Below are positions 44,881 to 53,939 of a stretch of 64,000 bases of DNA, piece after piece. The stretch comes from a virus. The notes under the pieces were generated by a model. That model was given only the letters and a program-made list of their open reading frames with translations, had not been told where the DNA came from and ran no database searches. Where the stretch lies: positions 1-64,000 of IMG/VR virus record IMGVR_UViG_3300042890_005336; one strand, 5' to 3'. Position numbers and translations under genes: made by a program. Position 1 is the first letter of the stretch. Each line of letters starts with the position of its first letter.

Positions 44881-45582
44881 CTATTTGCATTTGGCTAACC
44901 TTAAAAACATTAATAAATTAATCCAAGCATAACCATAGTCAAATTCGTACCATTTTTGACTTAGTTTTATACTTGCAGGGTCATTATGATGATTATTGTG
45001 TAATTCTTCTCCCCCAATTAAAATAGCAATTGGGAATATATTTTTGGATTTGTCATTGGTATTGTTGTTACGATAACCCACGTAGTGCCCAACACCGTTA
45101 ATAACACCAGCAGCCCAAAAAGGAATCCATGCCATTTGGATGAGCCAAATAACAATACCCCAACCGTTAAAAATAAGGGTATTAATAATAAGAAGTAATA
45201 TGATGCCATGTGTTGTATATTTACTATAAAGGTTATTCTCAATCCAATCATTAGGTGAACCTACACCATACTGATTTAACATTTTTTTATCTTTTGATGC
45301 TTCGTTATATAACCATGCACCTAAAAATAAAACTTTTAATATACCAAAAACATGTGGACTATGTGGGTCACCTTCTTTTTCTGTATATCGATGGTGTTTA
45401 CGATGTATAGCTACCCATTCTTTTGTAATCATACTTGTGGTCAACCATAACCAAAAACGCATAAAGTGAGTAATAACAGGATGGAAAGTTACACCACGAT
45501 GTGCTTGACCACGATGAAGATAAAGTGTTACACAAAGTATTGTTATATGGGTTGCTATTAGAGTATAGATTAATTCTACCAT
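44881..45582 (-). CDS. Membrane fatty acid desaturase
   Basis: The 233-residue protein contains the three histidine boxes of the acyl-lipid/acyl-CoA delta-9 desaturase family: HRGQAH (23-28), HRKHH (60-64) and HNNHH (195-199), plus H166. Hydrophobic spans flank them (about 3-20, 40-52, 125-140, 142-160). These enzymes use a di-iron centre and O2 to add a double bond in fatty acyl chains in the inner membrane. Host-derived desaturase genes occur in some marine T4-like phages. It sits between the fibre cluster and the protease and could alter host membrane fluidity during infection (inference). An AGTAAATA octamer lies 7 bp before the ATG. Confidence 0.88.
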   Translation of the reverse strand: MVELIYTLIATHITILCVTLYLHRGQAHRGVTFHPVITHFMRFWLWLTTSMITKEWVAIHRKHHRYTEKEGDPHSPHVFGILKVLFLGAWLYNEASKDKKMLNQYGVGSPNDWIENNLYSKYTTHGIILLLIINTLIFNGWGIVIWLIQMAWIPFWAAGVINGVGHYVGYRNNNTNDKSKNIFPIAILIGGEELHNNHHNDPASIKLSQKWYEFDYGYAWINLLMFLRLAKCK

Positions 45583-45624
45583 GCTCTAGTATTTACTCTT
45601 AATGAAATTTAAATATATATGACT

Positions 45625-47241
45625 TTAGGATAAGGTTATTGCGCCATTTGTGACGCTTAAACCATTTGAAATATAGCCATCAGTAGCTACATTGTATGGA
45701 TTATAGATGATTCTGTTATTGCCACCAACTAACGAATAAGGAGTGTTATAACTTGTAGCGTTTCCAACATCATACATATTGTTTGTTGTACAATTTTGTA
45801 TTAAAAAGTTTTTTGCCTGTGTTGGTGTTAAGTTAGGGTATGCTTCTAGTATGCAAGCCAATAATCCCGTAACTTGAGGTGCAGCCATTGAAGTACCCGA
45901 AATTTTCATTAAATTATTATTTGAATTGTAAGGCGAGGGAACTACAGGAACACCTGAATTAGCAATATCATTTGATCCATTATTATCTTTAGATGACACA
46001 CCCATTATAAAGGTTCCAGGCGCATAAACATGCACCCCAGGCCCTTGCTCACTGCTTGTATTTCTACGTTCTATATTAGTTTCATATGCTGTTGATAGGT
46101 TACCTGCAACGATTGCGTAACGGGCACCTGGGCAACCACCACGGTGATATTGCGAATCAGAATAACCACCCCATGTATTGTTATAATCAGGACCGCCAAA
46201 TACTTCAATTTTAGAATTGTTATTACCCGCTGCAACTACAACATGGATACCTGCATTAACCATATCTAAAACTTCAGCCTCGTAAGTAGCTGAATAATAA
46301 GAATGGTAATACAATCCACCAATAACAAAACCCATCCAACCATAATTAGTTTTCATTTCATTTAGCGTTGTATAATCAGTTCCACGATAATATGTTGTGC
46401 CACGATAAAAAATTTGTGAGGGTAAAAGTGAACTACCTTCAGTTACATATGATCCCCAACTCATATTAACAACTGTGGGTCTTTTAAATCCTGTAGCAGG
46501 GTCAATTGGTTTATTAATATGCCATAATCGAATAACATCAAAAATATCTGTACCTGATATACCACCACCTTCACTACCTGCTAAAGCATCAAACTTAACT
46601 GCATAAATTCGTGCGTTTTTACCCCAACCTTGCGTCAATCCTGAAGCAGTGCTTGCAACATGCGAACCATGTCCATCATAATCTAAGTAAAAATTTGCGC
46701 TTTGAGTGCCTGGTAAACCGCTTGCAGTATACCAATTGATTTGTTGTAATCTAGAATTTCCGTTACTATCTAACCATTCATAATGCGTAGGGGTAATTCC
46801 TGAATCTTGTATAACGATATCCACTCCACGACCTGTTAACGTGTAGTCATAAGTGCTATTAATTGATGTTAAGTTGTTTGCAGCTAACCATGGGTCTGCT
46901 CGTCTAATACATCTTGCAAAAGCCCAATTCATATCTGACGATGTAATGTTAGATGTTTTAGTAAATGTATGTTGCTCAGATGTAGTTCTTCTAATAATAA
47001 CGTTTGGATTTAGGTGAGGTGGAATTTCAACAGATTCTACTCGTGGGTCATTTTTAAGTTTTTCTGCTTCTTCATCAGTAAGTGCATAATGAGTAATTCG
47101 TTCACTCATTGGACGATAGTTAGCAATATCTACCGATCTATCAGGAATTGTTTCGCTGCCATTTTGACTTAAAAGTTCATCATGTAAACTGTCAAAATCT
47201 GCAGCATCTTTTATAACGACAGCATACTCTTTTTGTTCCAT
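45625..47241 (-). CDS. Subtilisin-like serine protease (S8), fibre-linked
   Basis: The 538-residue protein has the complete S8 triad: D146 (VIQDSG), H191 (DGHGSHVAS) and S451 (GTSMAAP), with oxyanion N340 (AAGNN). Residues 5-75 resemble an I9-type propeptide (YAVVIKDAADFDSLHDELL then DPRVESVEIPP). No signal peptide is visible. The last 30 residues (DGYISNGLSVTNGAITLS) look like the start of a fibre module, suggesting attachment to the virion. It lies between mini-fibre genes and the desaturase. Possible roles are degrading host surface protein or processing phage fibres. Confidence 0.85.
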   Translation of the reverse strand: MEQKEYAVVIKDAADFDSLHDELLSQNGSETIPDRSVDIANYRPMSERITHYALTDEEAEKLKNDPRVESVEIPPHLNPNVIIRRTTSEQHTFTKTSNITSSDMNWAFARCIRRADPWLAANNLTSINSTYDYTLTGRGVDIVIQDSGITPTHYEWLDSNGNSRLQQINWYTASGLPGTQSANFYLDYDGHGSHVASTASGLTQGWGKNARIYAVKFDALAGSEGGGISGTDIFDVIRLWHINKPIDPATGFKRPTVVNMSWGSYVTEGSSLLPSQIFYRGTTYYRGTDYTTLNEMKTNYGWMGFVIGGLYYHSYYSATYEAEVLDMVNAGIHVVVAAGNNNSKIEVFGGPDYNNTWGGYSDSQYHRGGCPGARYAIVAGNLSTAYETNIERRNTSSEQGPGVHVYAPGTFIMGVSSKDNNGSNDIANSGVPVVPSPYNSNNNLMKISGTSMAAPQVTGLLACILEAYPNLTPTQAKNFLIQNCTTNNMYDVGNATSYNTPYSLVGGNNRIIYNPYNVATDGYISNGLSVTNGAITLS

Positions 47242-47249
47242 AATTTACC

Positions 47250-47600
47250 TTATACTATGTTGCCATTTAAATTAACCCAATTATTGTTGGCGTAACCTTG
47301 AAATTGGTTGGTAGTGCTGTTATATACTAAGTCGCCATTCATTGGAGTAAGGTTCGCAATTTGTGCAGTTGTAAAACTTCTTAATCTTAGAGGAGAGTTT
47401 GTTACAACAACTGCAGCACCTGCAGTGAGGTTTATATTTGTATTGGAAGATAAAGTTGGGACACCATTACCTGTACTTGCAAAATTAGCTGCCAATACAT
47501 TACCTGTAAAATTTATGTGCGGTGAACTCATATCAATGTTACCTGAGTTATCCGCAGTAAAAAATAATCCGTTACTATTTGCTGTAATTGTGCTTGCCAT
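47250..47600 (-). CDS. Mini-fibre protein (116 aa)
   Basis: The protein starts MASTITANSNGLFFTADNSG and ends with TPMNGDLVYNSTTNQFQGYA and NNWVNL, a common C-terminal fibre segment in phages. It resembles a short excerpt of the long fibres, including DMSSPHINFTGNVLAANF. It may trimerise as a small spike or act with the downstream protease, from which it is separated by 8 bp. Confidence 0.6.
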   Translation of the reverse strand: MASTITANSNGLFFTADNSGNIDMSSPHINFTGNVLAANFASTGNGVPTLSSNTNINLTAGAAVVVTNSPLRLRSFTTAQIANLTPMNGDLVYNSTTNQFQGYANNNWVNLNGNIV

Positions 47601-47612
47601 AATATTTCTACT

Positions 47613-47804
47613 TTAAGGTGGAGTTATTCCCCATGATGAATTACTTAATATGCTTATTGTAACATTAGCGTTTACAGTTACAGGACTACTTTGAGTTTCT
47701 AACCCCGAATTAATAGTATAGTTACTAGTATAGGGATTAGGCAAAGTAATTTCATCTTGTACTCTAAGTCCACCTGTTATTGTTAAGCCTGCTTTTACTA
47801 ACAT
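47613..47804 (-). CDS. Mini-fibre protein (63 aa)
   Basis: The protein starts MLVKAGLTITGGLRVQDEIT and resembles the N-terminal anchor and first strands of fibre proteins (KxGLTxTGGL). It is followed after 12 bp by the 116-aa mini-fibre. There is no ribosome site; instead GATAAATA ends 5 bp before the ATG, so leaderless translation is predicted. Confidence 0.6.
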   Translation of the reverse strand: MLVKAGLTITGGLRVQDEITLPNPYTSNYTINSGLETQSSPVTVNANVTISILSNSSWGITPP

Positions 47805-47809
47805 GATAA

Positions 47810-47817
47810 TATTTATC
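47810..47817 (-). promoter_or_regulatory. T4-type late promoter (GATAAATA), leaderless type
   Basis: It lies 5 bp before ATG 47804 and just downstream of the gp23 terminator. It would start a transcript for the mini-fibres, protease and desaturase. Confidence 0.7.
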
Positions 47818-47832
47818 TAAGATATAATTAAA

Positions 47833-47858
47833 AAAAGGGTACTAAAAAGTACCCTTTT
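47833..47858 (-). terminator. Terminator after major capsid gene
   Basis: AAAAGGGTACT pairs with AGTACCCTTTT, an 11-bp stem including A/T pairs, followed on the minus strand by further T residues. It lies 25 bp past the gp23 stop. Confidence 0.88.
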
Positions 47859-47882
47859 AAACTTAAGATTCCAAATGTTTGA

Positions 47883-49094
47883 TTATTGGAAGCTAACGTT
47901 TTGAACTGCAATCTCACCAACGTAGTCAGCAGCATTACCAAAAGATGATGCTGTATTTGTTAACTCGATATATCCATAGCGAGTCATAAAGCTAACTACA
48001 GGCTCGAATGTTGTTGGATCTAGAACAACGCCACTGCTCATCAATGGAATGTATGGGCAATAGAACGCTGCTGCATCGGTCTCACTTGAACCTTTGTATC
48101 CAACTAATACTGATGTACCTGTTGGTGCATAGCTATCAACGAACACACGCATTGCGTTATTCAATGTACCAACAAGCTTTGTATTTGTTGGTGCTTCGAA
48201 TGTACCTTCTGTGGTACGTGCAAATGCTGATGTTGTAGCACTTTGGAGAATTGTCAAGCTCTCGCTTGAAACAACTGCCCAATTACCTGCGCCACGGCGT
48301 GTACGCTGAGCGATCAAGTTTGCAACACGGTTGATTAATACTGCAAGAGCAGCATGCTCGTCACCGACGAATGTTGCTGTACCTGATACGGTAGCTTGGT
48401 TGTATGTAAACTCAGTTGCTGCAAGACTGCGTAATGATAAGAGAATTTCCTGATCAATTTCAGCAGTAATTTCTTGTGCAAGTGCTGCCATGATTTCAGC
48501 TTCAACATCGATACCGTGTTGTGACTGTGCATCTTGTGCAGCTTCAAATGTCCAACGTGCTTGCAACTTACGTGACTTAGCTTCAACAGCCTGACGTAAG
48601 ATCTGTACGCTGATTTGACGGCCACCACTACCTTCAAGAACGCTTGTATCAGCAGCTACGTAACGTGTTTGGTTTGTGTTAACAACACCTGCTGTTACGC
48701 TACTTGCTGATGAGTAAGCTTGTGCAATCTTGAATGGTGATAATGCTTCTTCACCTGCTACTGTGCTTGTTGCTGCAGCACTTGTATCGTTCATGTTATT
48801 AGCATAACGAACACGCAATGTATGGATCTGACCAACAGGTCCTGTCATTGGCTGTACACCAACTAACTCGTTAGCAATAACGGTTGGCATAACACGGCGA
48901 ATAACGGGAAGAATTACACGGTTAAGTGTAGCAATGTTACCTGCTGTAGTTGTTCCTGCACTGCTTTCCTGAAGCAACTGCTTGCGGGTGTTTTCTAAGA
49001 TTACACCCATTGTTGAACGGCGAGTTCCTTTGAGACCTTCTAGAAGGGCTTCTTTTGTCTCACCCCAACGGCTTTCTAATAGTACTTTAGACAT
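47883..49094 (-). CDS. 23: Major capsid protein gp23
   Basis: gp23 forms the hexamers of the head. The protein starts MSKVLLESRWGETKEALLEG; the ATG at 49094 follows AGGAGATAAAATAGAA. An in-frame start at 49151 would overlap the scaffold gene and has no ribosome site. The N-terminal part carries LLQE (residues 40-43) followed by SSAG, a probable gp21 cleavage site of the (I/L)xE type. LPVIRRVMPTVIANELVGVQ, VGQIHTLRVRY and AERTRRGAGNWAVVS-like core motifs are typical of gp23. At 403 residues it is shorter than T4 gp23 (521). No gp24 vertex paralogue is present in the window. Confidence 0.93.
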   Translation of the reverse strand: MSKVLLESRWGETKEALLEGLKGTRRSTMGVILENTRKQLLQESSAGTTTAGNIATLNRVILPVIRRVMPTVIANELVGVQPMTGPVGQIHTLRVRYANNMNDTSAAATSTVAGEEALSPFKIAQAYSSASSVTAGVVNTNQTRYVAADTSVLEGSGGRQISVQILRQAVEAKSRKLQARWTFEAAQDAQSQHGIDVEAEIMAALAQEITAEIDQEILLSLRSLAATEFTYNQATVSGTATFVGDEHAALAVLINRVANLIAQRTRRGAGNWAVVSSESLTILQSATTSAFARTTEGTFEAPTNTKLVGTLNNAMRVFVDSYAPTGTSVLVGYKGSSETDAAAFYCPYIPLMSSGVVLDPTTFEPVVSFMTRYGYIELTNTASSFGNAADYVGEIAVQNVSFQ

Positions 49095-49122
49095 TTCTAT
49101 TTTATCTCCTGTATATGTCAAA

Positions 49123-50226
49123 TTAAAGCCCTGCCAAACGTTTGATCGCAATCACGTTATCACGCTCTTCCTCGACTTCAACATCTTTCTTAACGGCAGA
49201 TTTATCACCTGTTACTGCAACACTTTCAGCAATCATTTGCTTTTTAGGAGCAGGTTTATCTGCACCTTGGTTTAGTACGGCAGGTAGATACTTATCATAT
49301 GCAGACTTTAACTTTCCTGTCTGCACACTTTCGAGCAAGCCCTTCATTACCACGGCTTTTTCTTCATTTAATGTACCTAGCAATTCTGCCATGGTTTTTT
49401 CACGAAGATTACTTTCCTTAATAATTCGAACTTCACGCTCTTTACTTTCAACTAAAGTTTTAGCTTTCTTTACTTCAGTAATGGATTCAGCCAATTTCTT
49501 GTCTTTATCAGCTAATTGCACTAATAATTTACGTGTTTCAGCTTTCTCATTGAGATGCGTTGCACTAAATTCTGTAGCAAATGCTTCAAATAAACGACGA
49601 CCAAAGGTGTTTTCACGTGCAACCTTAATGTCTTCTTTTAATTGACTTAATTCACCCTTAAGATGTTTAGTAACACTTTCGTTTAGACGTTTAGCACTTT
49701 CAGCAATAAATTTTGCCTTAAGTGTTTCTAATTGTGTACGTGCCTCAGCTACAAGTTTTACTTTAGCCTCAACAACTGCTTTCTTGTCCTCTGAGAATTC
49801 TTTAATCTCACGTGCAAGTGCATGTACAACGAACTGTTCTAATTTTTCACGACCTTCCATCTGCGCTTGACGATCACTACGCAATTCTTTAATTTCTTCT
49901 GCTAACTTAGTTACCATGAAATCATTGAATTTGCGAGCATTCTCACGTAGCGCAACTTTAGCTTTAACACGGTCTTCATTCATTGCTTTACGCTCTTCAT
50001 GAAATTCCGAAATCTCAGCCTCAAGTCCTGCTGATACCATCTTATCAAGGGCTTCCACCATTACATTTTTGTCATGCTCGTACTTACTTGCGTATTCTTC
50101 ACGCAATTCAGCACGTACTTGCTCACGTGCTTCATTCAACTTTGACTCCCAAGCCTCGTTAATTGCTCGACCTGTGTCTTCGTTGATGATGCCGTTATCA
50201 AGCAATGGCTTAATAGCATCAAACAT
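49123..50226 (-). CDS. 22: Prohead scaffold protein gp22
   Basis: The 367-residue protein is almost entirely charged alpha-helix with long coiled coils rich in Glu, Lys and Ala (EEYASKYEHDKNVMVEALDK and similar). It lies between gp21 and gp23 as in T4. It forms the internal core around which the shell assembles and is then degraded by gp21. Several (I/L)xE motifs such as MIAES (near residue 335) are potential cleavage sites. The ribosome site is AGGGGAA. Confidence 0.9.
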   Translation of the reverse strand: MFDAIKPLLDNGIINEDTGRAINEAWESKLNEAREQVRAELREEYASKYEHDKNVMVEALDKMVSAGLEAEISEFHEERKAMNEDRVKAKVALRENARKFNDFMVTKLAEEIKELRSDRQAQMEGREKLEQFVVHALAREIKEFSEDKKAVVEAKVKLVAEARTQLETLKAKFIAESAKRLNESVTKHLKGELSQLKEDIKVARENTFGRRLFEAFATEFSATHLNEKAETRKLLVQLADKDKKLAESITEVKKAKTLVESKEREVRIIKESNLREKTMAELLGTLNEEKAVVMKGLLESVQTGKLKSAYDKYLPAVLNQGADKPAPKKQMIAESVAVTGDKSAVKKDVEVEEERDNVIAIKRLAGL

Positions 50227-50292
50227 TTGTATGTTCCCCTATAGTGGTTAGTCCGTATAACCCCGAACTGACGGGTATTAGTAAAGTTGAAA

Positions 50293-50937
50293 TCATTTTA
50301 ATTTCAACTCCTTAATTAAGTTAACAACAGATTCTTTTAGATATTTTTGAACTTGTGAATCCTTATCTAATTTACTATTCTTTAAGTTTTCTAGCACACG
50401 ATGACCACCTTTCATGTTCATCAGACCTTCATAGATAGCTTTAGGATAAGCATTTGGTGCACTTGGTTGTGCTACAATGTCAACCGTTACAATTTCAAAA
50501 TCGCTTACACGACCATTCATATCATTGACATTGCCACTACCACGACTAGAAACACCTAACTTTACGCCACTCTCTAACATGGTTGAAACTAAATTTCCCA
50601 TTGGTGTAGGTAATATTTTTAACTTACCATAACCATTAGGACCATCCATCCACATGTTAACAATCATATGGGATACACGATCTAAGTTAATCTTTAAATC
50701 ATCAGGATGATCGACTTCACCTAGTACGCTATATCCCTCTGTGATTTGAGCATTAAGTGTTTCCACCGCACGTTCAATTTCATCAACAGGATAAACACGC
50801 TCATTTGCATTTTTTACACCACCTTGTATGAAAATACCTTTCATATAAAGTGCTTTGGTTTTTTCATCACCTTCTTTGACAGATTCAAGAATTAATCCTG
50901 CTCTGTCAAATGTAAGGTGTTCACGCAAATATGCCAT
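50293..50937 (-). CDS. 21: Prohead maturation protease gp21
   Basis: It cleaves head proteins after (I/L)xE during maturation. The 214-residue protein contains GEVDHPD (catalytic H77), LGVSSRGSG (catalytic Ser 130 or 131) and FEIVTVDIVAQPSAPNA (D153), the conserved triad region of the T4 gp21/HK97-type serine protease fold. Length equals T4 gp21 (212). An AAGGAT ribosome site precedes the ATG, and it lies 15 bp after the acidic core protein. Confidence 0.93.
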   Translation of the reverse strand: MAYLREHLTFDRAGLILESVKEGDEKTKALYMKGIFIQGGVKNANERVYPVDEIERAVETLNAQITEGYSVLGEVDHPDDLKINLDRVSHMIVNMWMDGPNGYGKLKILPTPMGNLVSTMLESGVKLGVSSRGSGNVNDMNGRVSDFEIVTVDIVAQPSAPNAYPKAIYEGLMNMKGGHRVLENLKNSKLDKDSQVQKYLKESVVNLIKELKLK

Positions 50938-50951
50938 TATCTAAATTATCC

Positions 50952-51794
50952 TTATCGTACAATCTTCTTAACAGATTTTTTACTTTCTGCTACAGGACTG
51001 TGCTTATCTGATGCTGCATCTTTTGTTACAGGTTTTGGTGTTGACTCACCTTTTTCATTGAAGGTGCTGCCTGGGGCATTTTTTGCACCACTCATCAAAT
51101 CACCACCCTGCTTTAAATAACCTGTGTTTGCTTTAGGACTTGTTGGTACACTCTCAGGATTACCTGAAAAATTTACAGGATTTGCACCTGTTTGTACAAC
51201 TTTAGGCTTTGTCAATGCAGGACTCTTTCTGTTAGCACCATGGTCACCACCTTTTGCAAATTTGTCATATGTCTGACCACCAACTTGCTTAAGGTCTACA
51301 GCTTCAGCAACCATGCTTTCACCTTCTTCCTCTTCTTCTTCGCCTTCTTCTTCCTCTTCCTCGCCCATGTCACCCATCATTGCTTCAAATTCAGCCATGA
51401 GTTCATCAAGCTTATCTTCTAAATCTTGGATGTCGCCTTTAGTTGCAGGTGCTTCATCATCACCACCCATATCATCATCCATATCCATGTCAGCAGCATC
51501 TGCGTCCATATCAGCAACATCAGCATCCATATCAGCAGCATCAGTATCGAAATCCATATCCTCGATTTCATCTTCTTCTTCATCTGCTTCCATCATGCCA
51601 TGCATACCTGCTTCTTCATTTTCAATCTCATCTAAGAGATCAGTTGACATGTCTTCGTTAACTTCTTCGTCCATAAGACTTTCGTAAATTTCACGTGACT
51701 TCTCAACTACAATCTCGTGAAACAATTGTTCTGCACGCTCTTGATCCTCATTGATAATAAGATCAATTAGCTTTTCAAATTTTGCTGTAGACAT
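50952..51794 (-). CDS. 68: Acidic prohead core protein, gp68-like
   Basis: The N-terminus (FEKLIDLIINEDQERAEQLF then EIVVEKSREIYESLMDEE) is helical and resembles T4 gp68, a minor prohead core protein. Residues 50-165 are extremely acidic, with a tandem DMDADAAD-type repeat (about residues 78-110) and a run of Glu (about 145-160). The C-terminal half is Lys/Gly/Pro-rich and disordered. At 280 residues it is twice T4 gp68 (141). The order gp20, small protein, this gene, gp21 matches T4 20-67-68-21. Confidence 0.7.
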   Translation of the reverse strand: MSTAKFEKLIDLIINEDQERAEQLFHEIVVEKSREIYESLMDEEVNEDMSTDLLDEIENEEAGMHGMMEADEEEDEIEDMDFDTDAADMDADVADMDADAADMDMDDDMGGDDEAPATKGDIQDLEDKLDELMAEFEAMMGDMGEEEEEEGEEEEEEGESMVAEAVDLKQVGGQTYDKFAKGGDHGANRKSPALTKPKVVQTGANPVNFSGNPESVPTSPKANTGYLKQGGDLMSGAKNAPGSTFNEKGESTPKPVTKDAASDKHSPVAESKKSVKKIVR

Positions 51795-51945
51795 TTAATA
51801 TATTCTCCTTAGGTAAATGGCTTGTGCTAGATTTATTTACCTCATATCCTAAAAAACATAGCTAAATGTGCTATTTTTTTACGTTTTTTATGAAAATATA
51901 CAAATTGTAATAGAAATTAATACGATTGTATTAATTATAATAATT

Positions 51946-52170
51946 TTATAAACCACCCTCAGGAGCAGGAGGTGAGTATTGTTTTCTTATTTTTTTCAAA
52001 CTTTCAGCACGTTCATACGTTCTAACTTCTTTAAAACGTCTAATTTTATTGATGGCAGCAAACGTTAAACCTTTAGTTTTACGTGACTCACCCCAACGTG
52101 GTTGACTATGATCATCTTCCACATCTTGCATGCCCTTTGGCGCAGCGTTATAAAATTCCATTAAGTACAT
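51946..52170 (-). CDS. Small basic protein at the gp67 position
   Basis: The 74-residue protein (MYLMEFYNAAPKGMQDVEDD at its start) contains SQPRWGESRKTKGLTFAAIN and IRRFKEVRTYERAESLKKIR, a motif found next to portal genes in many marine T4-like phages. T4 gp67 sits here but is acidic, so equivalence is uncertain. I choose ATG 52170 because GATAAATA ends 5 bp upstream; a second ATG at 52161 is possible. An upstream reading to 52278 runs back into the portal gene and past the promoter, so I reject it. Confidence 0.65.
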   Translation of the reverse strand: MYLMEFYNAAPKGMQDVEDDHSQPRWGESRKTKGLTFAAINKIRRFKEVRTYERAESLKKIRKQYSPPAPEGGL

Positions 52171-52175
52171 AACTT

Positions 52176-52183
52176 TATTTATC
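52176..52183 (-). promoter_or_regulatory. T4-type late promoter (GATAAATA), leaderless type
   Basis: It follows the portal TGA stop directly and ends 5 bp before ATG 52170. The same TGA-GATAAATA junction occurs after gp16 at 2162-2172. Confidence 0.7.
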
Positions 52184-53935
52184 TCATACTGTTGGAGGAA
52201 TATTAGCCCCCGCTTCAGGAGCTGCCACAGGTGCTGTAACTTCAGCAGGTGGTGCACCTTCAGGTGCTTCTTCTTCACCCTCTAAGTTATCTGCAGTTTC
52301 CAAATCTTGTTCAATATCACTTGTCGATATGCCAACGCTACGTAAATCACTACCTTTTGCAGGCATTTCTTCAGGATCTGAACGTTCTTCATGCCATAAC
52401 TCTTGGTTTTTCTTGATTTCTTCTTGCGATAAACCAAGAAAACGTTCTAAACAAAAACGTGTACTCATATATGGCAAAGCTGCCATAGTATTAAATGTAT
52501 TCACTCGTGCTGTATCTAACTCAGCTTGACGATAACTAGCAAAATTTTGTGGCTCATTCATTCTTAAATCAAACAAACCACCATCTATGTTGAAACCACG
52601 CCAACGTAAAAATAACTTAAATTCTTCATTTAACTTACGTGCTACATAGCCTTGCAAACGTTCGCAATACTTATTAAAACGAAACTCTTGAATCATAGCT
52701 GTACCAACACGACCATCATTTAATGGCGTAGTTTGATCATCAGGACCCGTAGGCAAATATGAACTTGGAATACGTAAACCACGTGCTAAACGATTATTAA
52801 AATACTTTAAGTCATCAATTTCACCAAGGTTTTGTCCGCCTGGGAGTACTTCGACGCTACTACCACGACCTTCAGCAGTAGTTGGGAAGAAGTAATCCTC
52901 ATTAATTGACAATGGGTTATACGTAGCATCAAGCACATTACTACCACCATGTACGCTAGGTATTCTACGTTGATGTATCTCATCTTTGATACGATTAACA
53001 AATTGCATAGCCATATGAGATGGCATATTACCTACATCAATTTTAAAAACTCTACGTTCAGGTGCACGTTGAACACGATAAATCAATATCGCATCTTCTA
53101 ATAACTCTTTTTGCTTATATACTTTAAATATATTTTCTAGTATACTTTGTCCAAAAGGCCAATAACGATCTAAACCTTCAGTCAATGACAAATGCACAAT
53201 GTGCTTAGCATCAATTGCACTTTCATTAATACCTAAACTAAAACGTGTTCCCGTTGTCCCATAAGGCTCATTGGGTACAGTATAAGAATATGGAGCACTA
53301 TATCCTGCTGTGGGAGGTTGTGCTTGAAAATCAGTGGTTGTTTTTTCAGCAATAGTTAAATTTTGTAAGTTTGGGTTGATATCTTTGATAACATATTGCT
53401 CAGGTTTTTTACCCTCAGTTTCATTAACAATGACTTTAACAACTTTAGTCATGTCAATCCAATATAACTTAAAGTTCTCAGGATCACGCACAAAAACTTG
53501 ATCTCCATACTTCACTGTATTTCGAAATATTTTAAATGCACGTGTATCAAATTCGTTTAATTTACACCATTGTTGTAACTGCTTTTTTAACAAATCTACT
53601 TCAACATCAGTGGGATCATCGTTAAAAATAATCTCAAAAGGTGTGCCATTTTGCTGATTACTTTGCGTACTAAACTCACTAAGAATATCTAAACAAGCAT
53701 TAATTTCAGGATCAACGTCCATCATTTCATATTGATTATAACGTTCTATACGGTTTGGGTGCCCTGTATATACTTCAGGTAATCGACTTTGATAATTGCG
53801 AAAAGCAAAATCATTGTTCCAAGCACCCGTAGGTTCTTGTCCTGCACCTGCATTCCATGCACCTGCGTTACTGTTACCCCCGCTTATTGGTGATAGTGAA
53901 CCGTGAAAGTTAGAGAATTTCTTTTTTAATGGCAT
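52184..53935 (-). CDS. 20: Portal vertex protein gp20
   Basis: The portal forms the dodecameric DNA channel of the head and docks the terminase and neck. The protein has ERYNQYEMMDVDPEINACLD, FRNTVKYGDQVFVRDPENFK, GRGSSVEVLPGGQNLGEIDD and PSSYLP, all hallmarks of gp20. Length of 583 is near T4 gp20 (524), with an acidic Pro/Ala-rich C-terminal tail of about 60 residues. No ribosome site is visible. TATAAATA ends only 4 bp before the ATG. Confidence 0.95.
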   Translation of the reverse strand: MPLKKKFSNFHGSLSPISGGNSNAGAWNAGAGQEPTGAWNNDFAFRNYQSRLPEVYTGHPNRIERYNQYEMMDVDPEINACLDILSEFSTQSNQQNGTPFEIIFNDDPTDVEVDLLKKQLQQWCKLNEFDTRAFKIFRNTVKYGDQVFVRDPENFKLYWIDMTKVVKVIVNETEGKKPEQYVIKDINPNLQNLTIAEKTTTDFQAQPPTAGYSAPYSYTVPNEPYGTTGTRFSLGINESAIDAKHIVHLSLTEGLDRYWPFGQSILENIFKVYKQKELLEDAILIYRVQRAPERRVFKIDVGNMPSHMAMQFVNRIKDEIHQRRIPSVHGGSNVLDATYNPLSINEDYFFPTTAEGRGSSVEVLPGGQNLGEIDDLKYFNNRLARGLRIPSSYLPTGPDDQTTPLNDGRVGTAMIQEFRFNKYCERLQGYVARKLNEEFKLFLRWRGFNIDGGLFDLRMNEPQNFASYRQAELDTARVNTFNTMAALPYMSTRFCLERFLGLSQEEIKKNQELWHEERSDPEEMPAKGSDLRSVGISTSDIEQDLETADNLEGEEEAPEGAPPAEVTAPVAAPEAGANIPPTV

Positions 53936-53939
53936 TTTG

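Noticed and set aside
49095-49151. Upstream start for gp23 at 49151
   Set aside because: It overlaps gp22, adds residues unlike gp23, and the ATG at 49094 has AGGAG upstream.
51313-51687. Ser-rich plus-strand frames opposite the acidic core protein gene
   Set aside because: They are antisense shadows of Glu/Asp/Met repeats, without ribosome sites.
51834-51841. Late promoter GGTAAATA before the gp68-like gene
   Set aside because: It has two mismatches and also forms a hairpin with ATTTACC downstream, so a promoter role is too uncertain to list.
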